A stretch of 64,000 bases of DNA, from the NCBI GenBank assembly GCA_035772735.1, contig JASDFA010000016.1, positions 177,821,001 to 177,885,000 of the forward strand. Direction: 5' to 3'. The translations under genes were made by a program, and so were the position numbers. Source of the DNA: Datura wrightii (lineage: Eukaryota > Streptophyta > Magnoliopsida > Solanales > Solanaceae). The notes below the pieces were generated by a model, which was not told the origin of the DNA, did no database searches, and was given only the letters and a program-made list of their open reading frames with translations. Positions 24,759 through 36,364 of this stretch are shown here, piece by piece; the stretch's first letter is position 1, and the number at the start of each line of letters is the position of its first letter.

Positions 24759-26941
24759 GATGCCCGCTGTAGCGAGACCGTGGTGATGGTCGGAGTCCTG
24801 TCGTAACGAATCATGGAATTAACCATCCAATCCGCCATAGCGATTTCCTGACCGCTGTAGCAGGTCCACTGCAGCAAAAATTTGACTTCTACAGTGGATA
24901 AAGGCAACTAGAAAGTGGATTTAAGTGGAATTTCTGGGGTTCTACCCCATTATTTCTAAAAATGTGATCAGAAAGGTTAGAAGGCGAATTTTTCCTCCAG
25001 AGCAATGAATTCTTCTCTCAAGGTAAGGTTCCTAATTTTCTATCTCGATTATGGGTATTGTTGACCTTAGAACTCTTATATACCCTTTAATGGTGAGTTT
25101 TTTAATTGAGAAAACACTAGGTTGATAGACTAGAACTAAATTATATGGGTCAATGGGGTGTTCCGAATTGAGGTTTGAGGAGTATTGATCACTCCCCTAG
25201 GATTACTTGTTTGAGAACGAGGGTTACGCAGGAATTGAGACCTAAAACTGGGTGGAATTAGGGTTTTACTTTTGAAAGTGCCCTGAAGGAAAAGGTTTTG
25301 AACTTCTAGGAGACTTATTCGAAGAGTAAATAATTGAATTACTCTATGTTGTTGTTGTAGATTTCAAACTTTCCAAAGCGCTGAGAAAGGGAAAGGCTCA
25401 TGTGGAGTAGCTGACATTCCGTACCCAAACTTTGAGGTAGGTTATGGTTTAGAGGGATTAGACTCTATATAATAGCATGTATATTTTGTGAATGATGATA
25501 TGTATTGATCTTCAGACATTTCTTGTTACAAGAATTTCCTATTACATAAGCTGTTTAAAGAATGTGGATATGATGTGGTATTAAACTGTGATGAAACTGC
25601 GTTAAGTGTTAAGTAAAGATATTATACACTGTTAACAAGATATTTGGGTTGTAATTGTTTACTTAGAGGAGTAGATTGTAAAATCCTATATGTTTAAATA
25701 ATGCACCTTGTTGTATTTAGTTGATGAGAATGGTTAAGGATAGAAATAATATCCTAAGTGAGAGGCTCGTGCCTAAGGGGAGCATCCAGGTGAGCGATAT
25801 TGGTTGAGTGGCTCATGTTCGGGTGGAGCATTCAGTTAAGCATATGAGTGAGAGCAGGTACCACGCGATATAGTACATAAATTTCTGGAGTCCCTTGTAG
25901 GTCATGACTTGAAAGGCAGAAATAAGACCCTCTAGCATGTGTGTGCATTGACTTTGAGGAAGGAGTGTTTATGGTGATATAGCGGAGGCGTGTGCCCGAC
26001 ATGTCATTATTTGTTCTATTTTATGATGTGTATATAATTGTGAAAGTTTTGGAATGAATATATGCTAAGTGGTTGAGTGTAATTGATGATACTTTCATTG
26101 TAAATGAATTGAGAAAAGTGGAAAAAGATCCTTAGTGATATGGTGTGATTACTAAAGATGTTGAGTTGATCTTTCTGTGATGAAATGCTTTAAACTGCAT
26201 GTTGAGATGAGTTGTTATAATTTGATGTCAACACTTGTGTTATATCTAACTAAATTATAGAGGGTGTGAACTGTTGAGGATTGTGAGTTGAAGCAGGCGC
26301 AACTAAGTCGACTACGGCCTCATGCAGTACCGCTGCAGTGGAGTTTATTTCTCTGCGGCATGACCGCTGTAGCAGTCAAGTGACTGCTGCAGTGAAAGGC
26401 CCAATCCACTGAGCAATACAATTGTCACTTATGCAGAGCCAGTGTACTTGAAATGTTGTTTTTTTATGTTTGATGTTTGAGATTAGTTTTATATTATTTT
26501 GTAAGGTCAGCCGATGACGCCTACCAGTATCGTGTTTGTACTGACCCTACTCCTGCACTTCTTTTCTGAGTGTAGAATACAATCTAGGAAGCTCTTCTCC
26601 TCCCCACCTTTAGTCAGCAGCGGTTCCTCAGAAAGGTGAGCAACACGGAATGGCTGATTCACTCCTCCTTCAAAGATATCCCTCCTATGGACGTTGCAGT
26701 TTCTATTTCTTTTAGTTTACATACTTTTAGACTTATAGCTAGACGTCAAAGTGCAGTGACTTTCGGATTCTGGGGAAGATTGTGTTTTTTTTTTGGATTT
26801 CATTGATTATTAGAAATTTTGGATATTTCTTTTCATTGTTATTTCTTCTTGTATGGTTGAGGATGGGGTAGTTGTTGGAAATTGTTGGTTCGCCCCCATG
26901 GGTTAGTGTGGGTGCCAATCATGGCCGTTTAGATCGTGACA
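24759..26941 (+). repeat. 3' LTR of element A, second piece
   Basis: Aligns with about 1330-3540 of the 5' LTR, including both GC-rich blocks (24770-24900 and 26310-26405). Ends gatcgtgaca, then the duplication taggt. Confidence 0.85.
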
Positions 26942-26946
26942 TAGGT
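26942..26946. repeat. Right target site duplication of element A
   Basis: taggt, identical to 1175-1179. Confidence 0.85.
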
Positions 26947-28048
26947 AGTCAGTGAGTGTCTTGGAAAAAAGTTTATATAGTAATAATTATTATAATAATT
27001 ATTATTATAATTATGATTATTTTTATTATTATAGAAGTATCAGTTAAATGGTCCAAAACTAGTGATAGAATAAATCATGATGATCAGTAAAAATCATTAA
27101 TGTAAAAATAAGTCAAGCTCTATTCATTATGCTTAAAAGCATTAAGTTGTGTCAATCAACACAAAAATCAAGTCAATTGGTTATCAACATGCCAACAGGA
27201 GGCAAACCAAATCAATCATACCAATAAGACCTAAAATATGTTAATATATGTCCAAGTTAATAGTATTGAGGGAAAACCACTTTAGGGTTCATAATATGCC
27301 AATAGGTACCATGTCTGGGCTATCAATCGTCAACAACTATCCTTCCTTCTAAATAAATTGGAAAACCACTGTAGGATTCATAATGACTACCCTTCCCCTT
27401 GAGTAACTTGGTTTCCCGTACATGTCCAAACATAAATAATAGCAATTATGGCATAATAGTTGAATCATAAATCATAGCATAATAGTCGAATCATTCTTTA
27501 TCAACTAAGTTTATCATTCAATTGGTAGGTGTATTCAAAATCCATTAATCAATTTACAAATCATATTCAAATTACTAATCAAGTTTTTAATTGAAAGGCC
27601 TATTAATAAGGAAAAACAGATCTAAAGGCTAATGCTTTAAAAATTAAGTTCAACAATTTCATAGGTCAAATCATGTATATGTACATATTTTGTAATATGC
27701 AATTAAAATATGAAGGCTCGATATGAGTTTGTCCTGCACGCATATAAAACCTTGTTCAAATCATCTTTTAGGTCAAAAAGAATGTTCGCAAGAGACATAC
27801 CTCAATTCCCACTAAAAAATCTCTAAACATATTTTCCAACATTGAACGGTATCTCTACAATGAGTGGCAATGATAAAGATTAAAACTTTTGTCAATTTCT
27901 ACAAATTCCCACCCTTTTGGTAAACTAAGGTTCTAGTGCAAAATTCATGCTTAAGACAAACTTTTAGAATCATCCATTGATTTAATGCCTTTTCATAAGC
28001 TATATAAACCCCAATTAACCCTCTAATTACTTTATCTAAGCAAGGGAT
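26947..28048. other. Unassigned spacer between nests A and D
   Basis: No gene seen. It holds the ATT-rich simple repeat at 26981-27036 and an imperfect direct repeat of gaaaaccact-taggrttcata at about 27270 and 27360. The word catacctcaa near 27800, also found in the minus-strand LTR of F, is a weak hint of an old minus-strand LTR remnant. Confidence 0.4.
26981..27036. repeat. ATT/AAT-rich simple repeat
   Basis: Interrupted taa and att triplets forming a self-complementary AT tract. Confidence 0.75.
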
Positions 28049-30233
28049 TGTTATACCCCAGAAGCCCTAAGATCAAACCCGAGAGTTGAAATGGTGAAAA
28101 TAATATTTTCTACACCAGGTCACAGAACGAGTCGTCAGGTTGACCACGAGTCGTTAAATGACTCGTGGTGAGGAGTTTGACTTGAGTTGGAAAAATTTGA
28201 TTTGAGACCCCACGGACATGACCACAAGCCGTGGTCAGTCCCTACAACTCATTGAGTAAGTCGTGGTCAAAGGAAATGGAAAGGTGAAGAATGAGTGGCA
28301 GTATACCCCACGGTTGGACACCACGAATCGTGGTCTGACACCATGATTCGTTAGGTGAGTCATGGGCATCATTTGGTGAATGACTAGAGATTTTTGGCAA
28401 TGGAGGTAATGAGTGGAGACCACGAGTCGTGGTCACGGGTAATGAGTCATTAGGTCCCTCGTAGGGACCTCCTTTAGTAAAGGTGGCAGTGGACTTCACG
28501 ACAGCAGACAATGACTCGTCCCCCCTGGTAACGACTCGTCCTGTCCCTCATTGGGACTGACACTCAGTTATTTTCTGTGAATTTAGTAAGGGCTTATCCA
28601 TCATTCCTATGATCCTAAGCCCTAAACTACATTTTTTTAAGTTATGAATAGTGAGTATTAAGAGGGTCAAGTTCATTCTAGACTATTCCTACTCATGCAT
28701 GCAAACTTAGAGAGCTGAGGATGTGATCAAGCTTAATTCCTTCAAGTTTTGTTCAATTCTTCAATGGGCAATATAGGTAGTGGTGAAATAAGTCCATCTC
28801 AGGTATATAAGGTTATGAATAAATGAATTTGTTCACACTCACACCCAATCTCTCCCTAGTTCATGAAAATTCTATCGATAATTCAATGGGGTTTTATCCC
28901 AATTCTTATGAAATCCTTATAATCTATCTATGGGTTAATCTCCTTCATGTATCAATTCATATTCTATAAATCATTGGTAGATTTTACAACTATTTCAATT
29001 ATAAACTTATGGATTTAAATTTCTATAAAATGATGCCCAACTATGCATGTTCCATATTAAATCAAGTTATGGTTCTACTTTGATTTTGATGTTCATTAAC
29101 CCATTATGATTTATGACTTATGATATGGTTCCTCTCAAATGCTCATCATGAATTTATGAATATCAAGTATATACATGTTTTACAAGTATGCATGAATTTC
29201 ATAATTTATATATTTATGACTTTGCCCTACTCATGGGCCCTTGTTCATGTCTAAACATGTATTTTAAATGGGGATCAATAATGATGTTATTTATTTTGCC
29301 ATGAATTTCATAAAATGATGTTACGGTTACTATACGAGCCTGTTGTGCATGTTTTTGGGAGTCGTTTCTAGCACCAAGTAGCCCGACGTTCAAAGGATTA
29401 TGCCAGTGTCTCAGAACTACGTGCCACCGTAGGTTCATTTATATAATCCAATATTGATGGATTCCCTTTTCGTGATATTACATACTGCACGTCCCTTTCC
29501 TGGCAAGCCGGGACGACTATGCCCACTTGAGTGAGATAGTTGGGGCATAATGTAAGGCTCTACCATGATAGTGTCGGTTATGAAGAGTCCTCCCACTGTT
29601 CCTCATGATTTATGTATGATTATGATTATATAGCTTGGCTCAAGTCATGTTTAATAAAGCTCTTCTCTTATGATTATGAATGATTTACATATGTTTTGAA
29701 AATCTTGAGCCTTATGTTTACATAAAGATATTCATGAACTTTTATGTATTTTAAATTCCGTTTTACTTACCTTGCATACTCGGTGCATTCCACGTACTGA
29801 CCACATACTCTATGTTGTATCATTTTATGATACAGGCTCCGATCATAAGACTTAGCCCTGTCACTAGTCAGCATCCGGAATTAGCATCCAGTCTCTATTC
29901 GTGAGTCCGCATCTATCGAGGGCCCCTCTCCTATTCAGTTATGTTTTACGTATTTCTAATTTCAGACTTGTCAGGTTAGTTGGGGGTGTTGTCCCATCAA
30001 CCCATCAGATATGTTAGAGGCTTTCAGAATGTATTTAGTAATCAGCTTGTGATGTATGAAGTGAATTCCGGTTCCGATGCTATGCTATGATTAGACTTTC
30101 ATTATGTTTATTATGTTAAGTCTTCCGCTTTATTGGATTGAGATAGATGTATGTTCATGCCATGGGTCGACTTGGAGTCTCTTGGGGATCCTTGTCCCGT
30201 GTCTCGATCAGAGCCTATGTTCGGGTCATGACA
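28049..30233 (+). repeat. 5' LTR of element D
   Basis: Begins tgttataccccagaagccc and ends gttcgggtcatgaca. The cluster of acgagtcgt-type palindromes is at 28127-28560, including the perfect 17-bp odd palindrome at 28418-28434. Confidence 0.87.
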
Positions 30234-30237
30234 AACT

Positions 30238-30248
30238 TGGTATCAGAG
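30238..30248 (+). other. Primer binding site of element D (initiator tRNA-Met)
   Basis: tggtatcagag, four bases after the LTR; the standard chromovirus primer site. Confidence 0.85.
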
Positions 30249-30449
30249 AAATAGGTTTTTAAGTGTCCTAGGGTGTTTGGAAGTCGCATTAAGTAGAGTC
30301 TTTTTCATGGGTGTGAAGCGCGCCACACTTATGACGAAGAGGCTACAAGATGTTTAGGAAATGTTCTCTTCCTTCATGATCTATGTCGTGCGATGAAATA
30401 TCTCTCTATCCTTCTAACTCATCCTATTTGCGATTGCAGAATCATACCT

Positions 30450-30815
30450 CCCCATATAGTTAACAACAGAAGAAATGGAAATGGAAATGGCCACAAGGAT
30501 GACAATAGGAACGGGCACCAATAAGTCCCGCCAGCCCATGAGCACCATGCACTAGAGCTGGTTGCTCACATTGAATTCAGGGCAGGCATTCAGATGCTAG
30601 CATAGGCCTTGACCGCCCAGGTAAAACAACAAGCAGTAGCACATGTCCTGCAGAATGGGAATGCGGCGGCAGCAAGGGTCAGAGACTTTCTGAAGATGAA
30701 TCCTCCCGAGTTTCTTAGGTCGAAGGTGGATGAGGATCCACATGATTTCATTGAGGAGGTTCTGAAGATCACCCAGATTATGGGAGTGACTGGAGAGGAG
30801 TGTTCCGATTTATCT
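30450..30815 (+). pseudogene. gag of element D, N-terminal part
   Basis: After a Gly/Asn/Arg-rich start with in-frame stops (near 30521 and 30603; the second where CAG is expected), the open frame 30609-30818 encodes the start of the Gag capsid domain (VRDFLKMNPPEF, DPHDFIEEVLKITQIMGV). It is cut by the LTR of element E at 30816 and resumes at about 54278 (LKEVSQIWF, written across the duplication). Confidence 0.8.
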
Positions 30816-32407
30816 TGATGTGCCGTGATTTTACGGTACATTTGACGCTTAAAACCAAGAAATTACGCACATTCTGGGTATGTTTATGTAGGTATGATGC
30901 ATTTGTGTTGAATATTGCAGGAAAATAGGTTCGGAAGTGAAATGGGCGAAGTAAGGCTTAAAACAACTGAAATGGAGGCTGCTAGTCATGTCACGAGTCG
31001 TCGTCACTATGCAAGACTCGTTGCCAAGGCCGTGGGATAGGTTCAATTTTTTAAGCTAAAAGAATAGTGTACTTCACAAATTAAAGGTACGACTCGTTAC
31101 ATCTGGTAACGATTCATGAAGACTGGAAGAAGGATTCTTAAAGAAACAAACAGTGAGGACAACGGATGACATCACAAGTCGTTAGCTGACTGAACGACTC
31201 GTTAGGAGATCACTAGAAGGAATTGTAGGGTGCACTGGATAATTGAAGAAGCGAGACCATAAGAGGCCTAACGACTCGTGCCCAGACACAACGAGTTATT
31301 AGGTGACCCGTTGCCACGACTAGCCTAATGCTGAGGACAACTATGCTTGACTGATCACGACTCGTTTGAGTTCCTAACAAGTCGTTATTTAGCCCGTGAC
31401 CACTGACGACCTGAGTTCCAATTTTAATTAGGAAAAGGTTTTCTTGGAGCTATAAATACCTTATTTAGGTTTATTTTTGAAGTACAGTTTATTATTATAG
31501 TTTTCACGTATATTTTGTTATTGTGTACTATAATTCTTGGTTCAAGAAACAAAGTTTACAATTTTGTTCTTGAGTTTGAGGATCAAAAGCAACATTGGAA
31601 TTTGTTCATCAAGTTTGGAGTTATACTCAATTTACTTGGTTTCCTTCTACGAATTTTTGTAAGTTGCAATTATTATTTATCCATTTTTTTATGATTGTGA
31701 TTATTGAAACATGAGTATCTAAACTCATAACTAGGATTGTGGGAATCATGATGAATTAACACAGATAGATAAAAATACTTAGTGATTCTTGAACGGAGTT
31801 TATGCATGTATTGTTTCTCTCTTCTTTTTAATTGATTCTTAACGGTTGCAAACATTAGATATTGTCTTATTCTTATTCACCAGACCAAGGGGATAATGAA
31901 TGGGAAAAAGAGTTTAATAATAGATATTTGAGGCTATCAACCCTCATCTAATAGCTTGAACTTATCCGGGGATAGCTAATCTAATATTAAGGGTAAGAGT
32001 TAAGTAAGCATACACCCGTATATGGACCAAATTGCGTGGTGATAATCATCTAGGTAGGGTACCAACCATTTAGGTGAACCTAACTTATCAATATTGCATG
32101 TTAAACACCGGAATAGATCACTAGTGTAAAAGCCTTGTGGTTATGAAATCTTGGGGAACACAATCCTAGTCAATTTGTTGATTGAATACAAACCAGAACT
32201 GATTTAAATATCTAGTAGTCTTTACTCTTGTTTATCATTTTATTTCTTTTCCCCATAGGAAAAAAGTAATCCGATAGTGATATCTATTCACATTAACTTA
32301 AGTTCTTTTCATATTCCCTGTGGGATCGGTCTCAACCTTCATTGGGTTCTATATTTGACATCGACCACTTTATATCTCAATTGCGAGGTGTAATTTGGGC
32401 GTCATCA
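30816..32407 (+). repeat. 5' LTR of element E
   Basis: 1,592 bp, tgatgtgccgtg to gggcgtcatca, so its ends TGATG and CATCA are inverted repeats. The acgagtcgt-type cluster is at 30985-31400 and is followed at once by a TATA box (31451). It is highly similar to the 3' copy. Confidence 0.9.
31451..31458 (+). promoter_or_regulatory. TATA box of the 5' LTR of element E
   Basis: tataaata, conserved in the 3' LTR at 53325-53332. The palindrome cluster ends about 50 bases upstream, in the position expected of U3 promoter-proximal elements. Confidence 0.6.
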
Positions 32408-32412
32408 AATTT

Positions 32413-32430
32413 TGGTGTCGTTGCCGGGGA
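32413..32430 (+). other. Primer binding site of element E (tRNA-Asp)
   Basis: tggtgtcgttgccgggga, 16 of 18 matches to the tRNA-Asp complement; both differences are C to T. Confidence 0.88.
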
Positions 32431-32535
32431 AGACGGCTAAGGCTTTTGTTAATTGTGTTTGCTTTATTGTTGGTTCATATTCTCTTTTTATTTTTCTTTT
32501 GTTGTTTTTGTTTTTAACAGGTCTTAGGTTCGTGC

Positions 32536-34370
32536 ATGCCCAGTACTAGGAGCCAACGAAAATCCATGGTTCAAATCGATCATGAACTTGAGCAGACACT
32601 AAGGAATCTAAGAAGAATGGCCAACATACAAGAATAGGAGACAGTGGATCAAGCCACAATGAGAATGTTGGCTTAGGAGCAAGCTCGAGCTAGAGATCGT
32701 GAGTTAGCTAGGGTTGCTGAAGAGCAACGTCTAGCTGCCGAAGTAGAGCGAGCTAGAAGGCATAGAGGTCCAGAACAGCCGAGACACTAATATTTCAATA
32801 AGGATTATAATGCTGATATAGATGAAGCTGGTGGCATTGGAGCTATTGTCCCTCCCCCTTCGCCTGCTGGGGCAAAGTTTGATATTAGCAATGCTATGAT
32901 CCAACTGCTTAACATGAAAGGAATATTTGCGAGTCATGCAACTGATGATGCCCATACTCACTTGACAAATTTCTTGGGTATCTGCAAGGCATACAAACAA
33001 CCCGAGAGTGAGCCAGGATGCAATTAGACGAGGTTATTTCCCTTTTCATTAGGGAGTGAGGCAACGATGTGGTTGGCTGAGCTACCAAATGATTCCATCA
33101 CTACTTGGGGGGAGATTAAGAGAGCTTTTCTTAAAAGATTCTTCCCACCTTCCAAAGCGTTGCAGCTGAAAGATGAGATATATAACTTTAGGCAATTGAA
33201 TTCAGAGGCACCTCACGAGATATGGATGTGTTTCTACAAGAAGCTCAAAAGGGTGCCCAACCATATAATTCCATATGATACATTGTTGGAGATCTTCTAT
33301 AGGTCTCTGAATTCTAACACCAAGGTGGTGGCTAATACCATCTCTGGCGGAACCTTTATGAGTCACACCTATGCGGAAGCTGTTGAGTTACTTGACAGAA
33401 TCACCAAAACCAACCATGCTTGGCACACAAGAGAGTCGGAGATTCAGGATAGTTCTTATGCGGTAGGTATGTCTATAGAACAAAGAAGAAAGGATGAAGA
33501 AAGAGATCAAGACATTGCTGAGATAAAGACCACAATGGGGTTGCTCGCTAAGCATATGATGGGAGCCGGAGCTGAGAAAGTTAATGTTGTGGGTTCTCAG
33601 GGCAAGGCCCCGAGAAATGATAGAGGTGAATCTGAATCGAAGGAGGAAGCTAACTACCTTAATGATCAAAGGGCGGGTTTTCGGACCAACACCCAAGGGT
33701 CTAACCAAGACTCTTGGTGTCAAGGTCAAGGGAACCAAGGTCGAAACTATTACAAGGATAACAATTACAACCGGGGCCAGTACAGAGACAATGGAGACTG
33801 GAAGAAGCGCGAGGAATACAAGAATGATAGAAGCGGTCTGTATGTTCCTCCAAAAAATTATGAGCCAGAGTCTAGTGATTCAAGGGTTGAATACATATTG
33901 TCCAAGGTACTTAAGTAGATGGAGACAACAGATAGCCATTTTAAGGAGCTTCGCGTTGATATTTCTGGTATGAATCAAAAGGTGGAATCACATGTCGTGG
34001 CCATTAAGAAGATTGAGCAGCAGCTAAGCTAGATATTTGTTGCAATTAGTTAGAGGCAGAAGGGCACACTTCCCAGCAACATAATACAAAATCTGTAAAA
34101 TGACAGTCACTACATGACTGTCACTACTAGGAGTGGGAAGGCGACAGTTGATCCTCCGAGGCCGGTTGTGATTGATTAAACAGAAGAGCGCGTATCGATT
34201 AATGATGACAGGATAGAAGATTCCAAGGATCCAATTTTGATTGAAGATTTAGTGGTAAAGACTGCTCCTAGTAATGCCAAGGAGCATGGATCTGGCAATG
34301 AGAAGGAGAAGGAGACTCAACAAAGTTTCACATCGATCCCTAGTCCTCCTCCTCCTTTTCCACACGGTTG
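32536..34370 (+). pseudogene. gag of element E
   Basis: Athila-type Gag. The ATG at 32536 follows a long T-rich tract ending in aacag (32520), an acceptor-like site. The frame runs to 33918 with in-frame stops at 32635 (TAG), 32674 (TAG), 32788 (TAA) and 33025 (TAG). The long open part (33067-33918) is the capsid domain (MWLAELPND, AFLKRFFPPSK) followed by a Gln/Asn/Gly-rich tail. After the TAG at 33916 the same product continues in pieces (VESHVVAIKKIEQQL, then DSHYMTVTTRSGK) up to the protease. There is no classical CCHC knuckle, which is usual for this clade. Confidence 0.85.
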
Positions 34371-34463
34371 AAGAAAAAGGTCGAAGATGGGAAGTTTCAC
34401 AAGTTCATTTCAATGTTGAAGTAATTGTCCGTGAACATTCCATTAGTTGAGGCACTTGAGTAG

Positions 34464-35190
34464 ATGCTTGGCTATGCAAAATTCATGAAGGACCTGGTCA
34501 CTAGAAAGAGGACTGTGAGTTTCGAACCTGCAGACAATTTGCACCATTGTAGTGCAATAGCATCTCGTTCTCTTGTTCAGAAAAAGGAGGACCCTAGAGC
34601 ATTCACCATATTGTGCACTATTGGAGCCTTTCATTTTGATAAGGCATTATGTGATCTGGGTGCTAGTATTAATTTGATGCTATTTAGCAGTTTTCAGACA
34701 GTTGGACTTGGGAGCTCCGAAACCGACTACAATGCGGCTTTTGTTGGCAGATCGTATGGTGAAGAATCCGGTGGAAATTCTATATGATGTTCTAGTGAAG
34801 GTGGAGTCCTTTATATTTCCAACCGATTTTTTCATCCTAGACTGTGAAGTTGATTTTGAGGTCCCCATTATCTTAGGGCGACCATTCCTCGCCACCGGAC
34901 GTGCTCTTGTAGATATGGAGACTGGACAACTTAAATTCTGGTTGAACAATGAGGAAGTGACATCCAATGTATGCAGATCCATGAAACAACCAAATGATAT
35001 GAGGGTGGTCTTCGAAATTGATGTAGTGGAACCTGAGTTCCCAATCTTCCTTTGGAGGAGTTATTGATTCTTGATGACTTAGTAGCAGTTTTGATGGATA
35101 TTGGTGTTGAGGAGATCCATGGGGTGAGGAGATTGTTAATGCACTTGCTGGAACGGGGTCATACACTTATGATCCAAAGAAGATTGATCT
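34464..35190 (+). pseudogene. Protease region of element E
   Basis: Aspartic protease that matures Gag-Pol. The first piece (34464-34787) has ALCDLGASINLM with the catalytic Asp in the D-L-G form typical of Athila. A frameshift near 34700 moves the rest (34702-35067) to another frame with FFILDCEVDFEVPIILGRPF and FLATGRALVD. Both lobes are recognisable; the frameshift kills it. Confidence 0.8.
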
Positions 35191-35194
35191 AGAC

Positions 35195-36364
35195 TTGAAG
35201 AATCGGGTGACCCCACTAGCCAAGCCATCTATTGAGGAGCCTCCAGTATTGGAGCTCAAAGCAATCACATCTCATTTGCAGAATGTATTTTTTGGAGCCG
35301 GTAACACGTTATCGGTCATTGTTGCAGCTGACTTGGAGGAATGGCAAGTGGAGGCTTTGGTCTCTATTTTGAAGAGATATAAAAAAGCTATCGAGTAGAC
35401 CATTGTAGATATTATTGGAATCCCAGTCGGAATTTGCACTCATGGGATCCAGCTAGAGACAGATTGTATTTCGAGTATTGAGCATCAGCGTAGGTTGAAC
35501 CCACCTATGCAAGAGGTGGTCAAGAAGGAAATTATCAAGTGGTTGGATGTAAGTGTGGTTTATCCTATTGCAGACAGCAAATGGGTGAGCCCGGTCCAAT
35601 GTGTACCGAAAAAGAGAGGAATCACGGTGGTCCCAAATGCTAACAATGAGCTCATTCCTCTAAGACCAGTCACCGGTTGGAGAGTATGCATGGATTATAG
35701 GAAGCTGAACTGTTGGATGCAAAAAGTTCACTTTCTGATGCCATACATGGACCAAATGTTAGACAGACTTATTGGTAGAGGATGGTACTGTTTCCTTGAT
35801 GGTTATTCGGGGTACAATCTAATTTCTATAGCCCCTGAAGACCAAGAGAAGACCACGTTCACTTGCCCTTATAGTATATTTGCTTTTAAGAGGATGCCAT
35901 TCGGGTTATGTAATGCACCCGCCACTTTTCAGCATTGCATGATGTCCATATTTTCTAACATGGTGGAAGACATCATTGAAGTCTTTATGGATGATTTTTC
36001 GGTGGTGGGTGATTCATTCGAAGATTGTTTGGCTCATCTGAGCAAGGTGCTGCAAAGATATGAAGAGACCAACTTGGTGCTTAACTAGGAAAAGTGTCAT
36101 TTCATGGTCAAGAAAGGTATAGTGCTCAGCCACAAGATTTCTAGTAAGGGTATTGAGGTGGATAGAGCTAAGATTAATGTTATTGGCAGTTTACCACCCC
36201 TAATTTCTGTCAAAGGTGTTCAAAGTTTTCTAGGTCATGCAGGGTTTTATAGAAGATTTATCAAGGACTTCTCGAAGATTGCACATCCTTTGTGTAAACT
36301 GCTTGAGAAAGAGGTGAAGATTGTTTTTGACGAGGCATATCTTAAGGTCTTTGAATGCCTTTAA
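35195..36364 (+). pseudogene. Reverse transcriptase of element E
   Basis: Copies element RNA into DNA. The largest open piece (35495-36088, 197 codons) contains VVYPIADSKWVSPV, VTGWRVCMDYRKLN, CFLDGYSGYN, TFTCPY, MPFGLCNAPATFQ and the FMDD catalytic box (35984-35995). Thumb: 36104-36364 (KGVQSFLGHAGFYRRFI). Stops at 35396 and 36086 and a stop before RNase H interrupt it. It is otherwise collinear with Athila RT, and the active-site residues are intact. Confidence 0.88.

Larger units (their letters stand above)
1180..26941 (+). mobile_element. Element A: Ty3/Gypsy chromovirus (Tekay/Del-like), split by two insertions
   Basis: Full-length but decayed LTR retrotransposon. Order: 5' LTR (1180-3540), tRNA-Met-type primer site, gag, protease, RT, RNase H, integrase with C-terminal chromodomain-like segment, and 3' LTR. 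Its own length is about 9.9 kb once the hAT element (4118-7850) in gag and element B (12650-24758) in the 3' LTR are discounted. The exact 5-bp duplication taggt at both outer ends shows the whole composite is one insertion. Order gag-PR-RT-RH-IN places it in Ty3/Gypsy. The chromodomain-like tail and the initiator-Met primer site point to the Tekay/Del clade; that clade call is inference. Confidence 0.88.

Noticed and set aside
26947..28048. Old minus-strand LTR
   Set aside because: A short catacctcaa word resembles the F LTR, but no ends, primer site or alignable stretch could be found.
28127..28560. CRISPR-like pattern of repeated palindromic words
   Set aside because: Word spacing is irregular, there is no fixed repeat-spacer length and no cas genes, and the block lies inside a plant LTR.
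30811..30815. Clear target duplication for element E
   Set aside because: tatct and tagcc (54278-54282) agree at only three of five positions, so it is recorded as degraded and not as a supported duplication.
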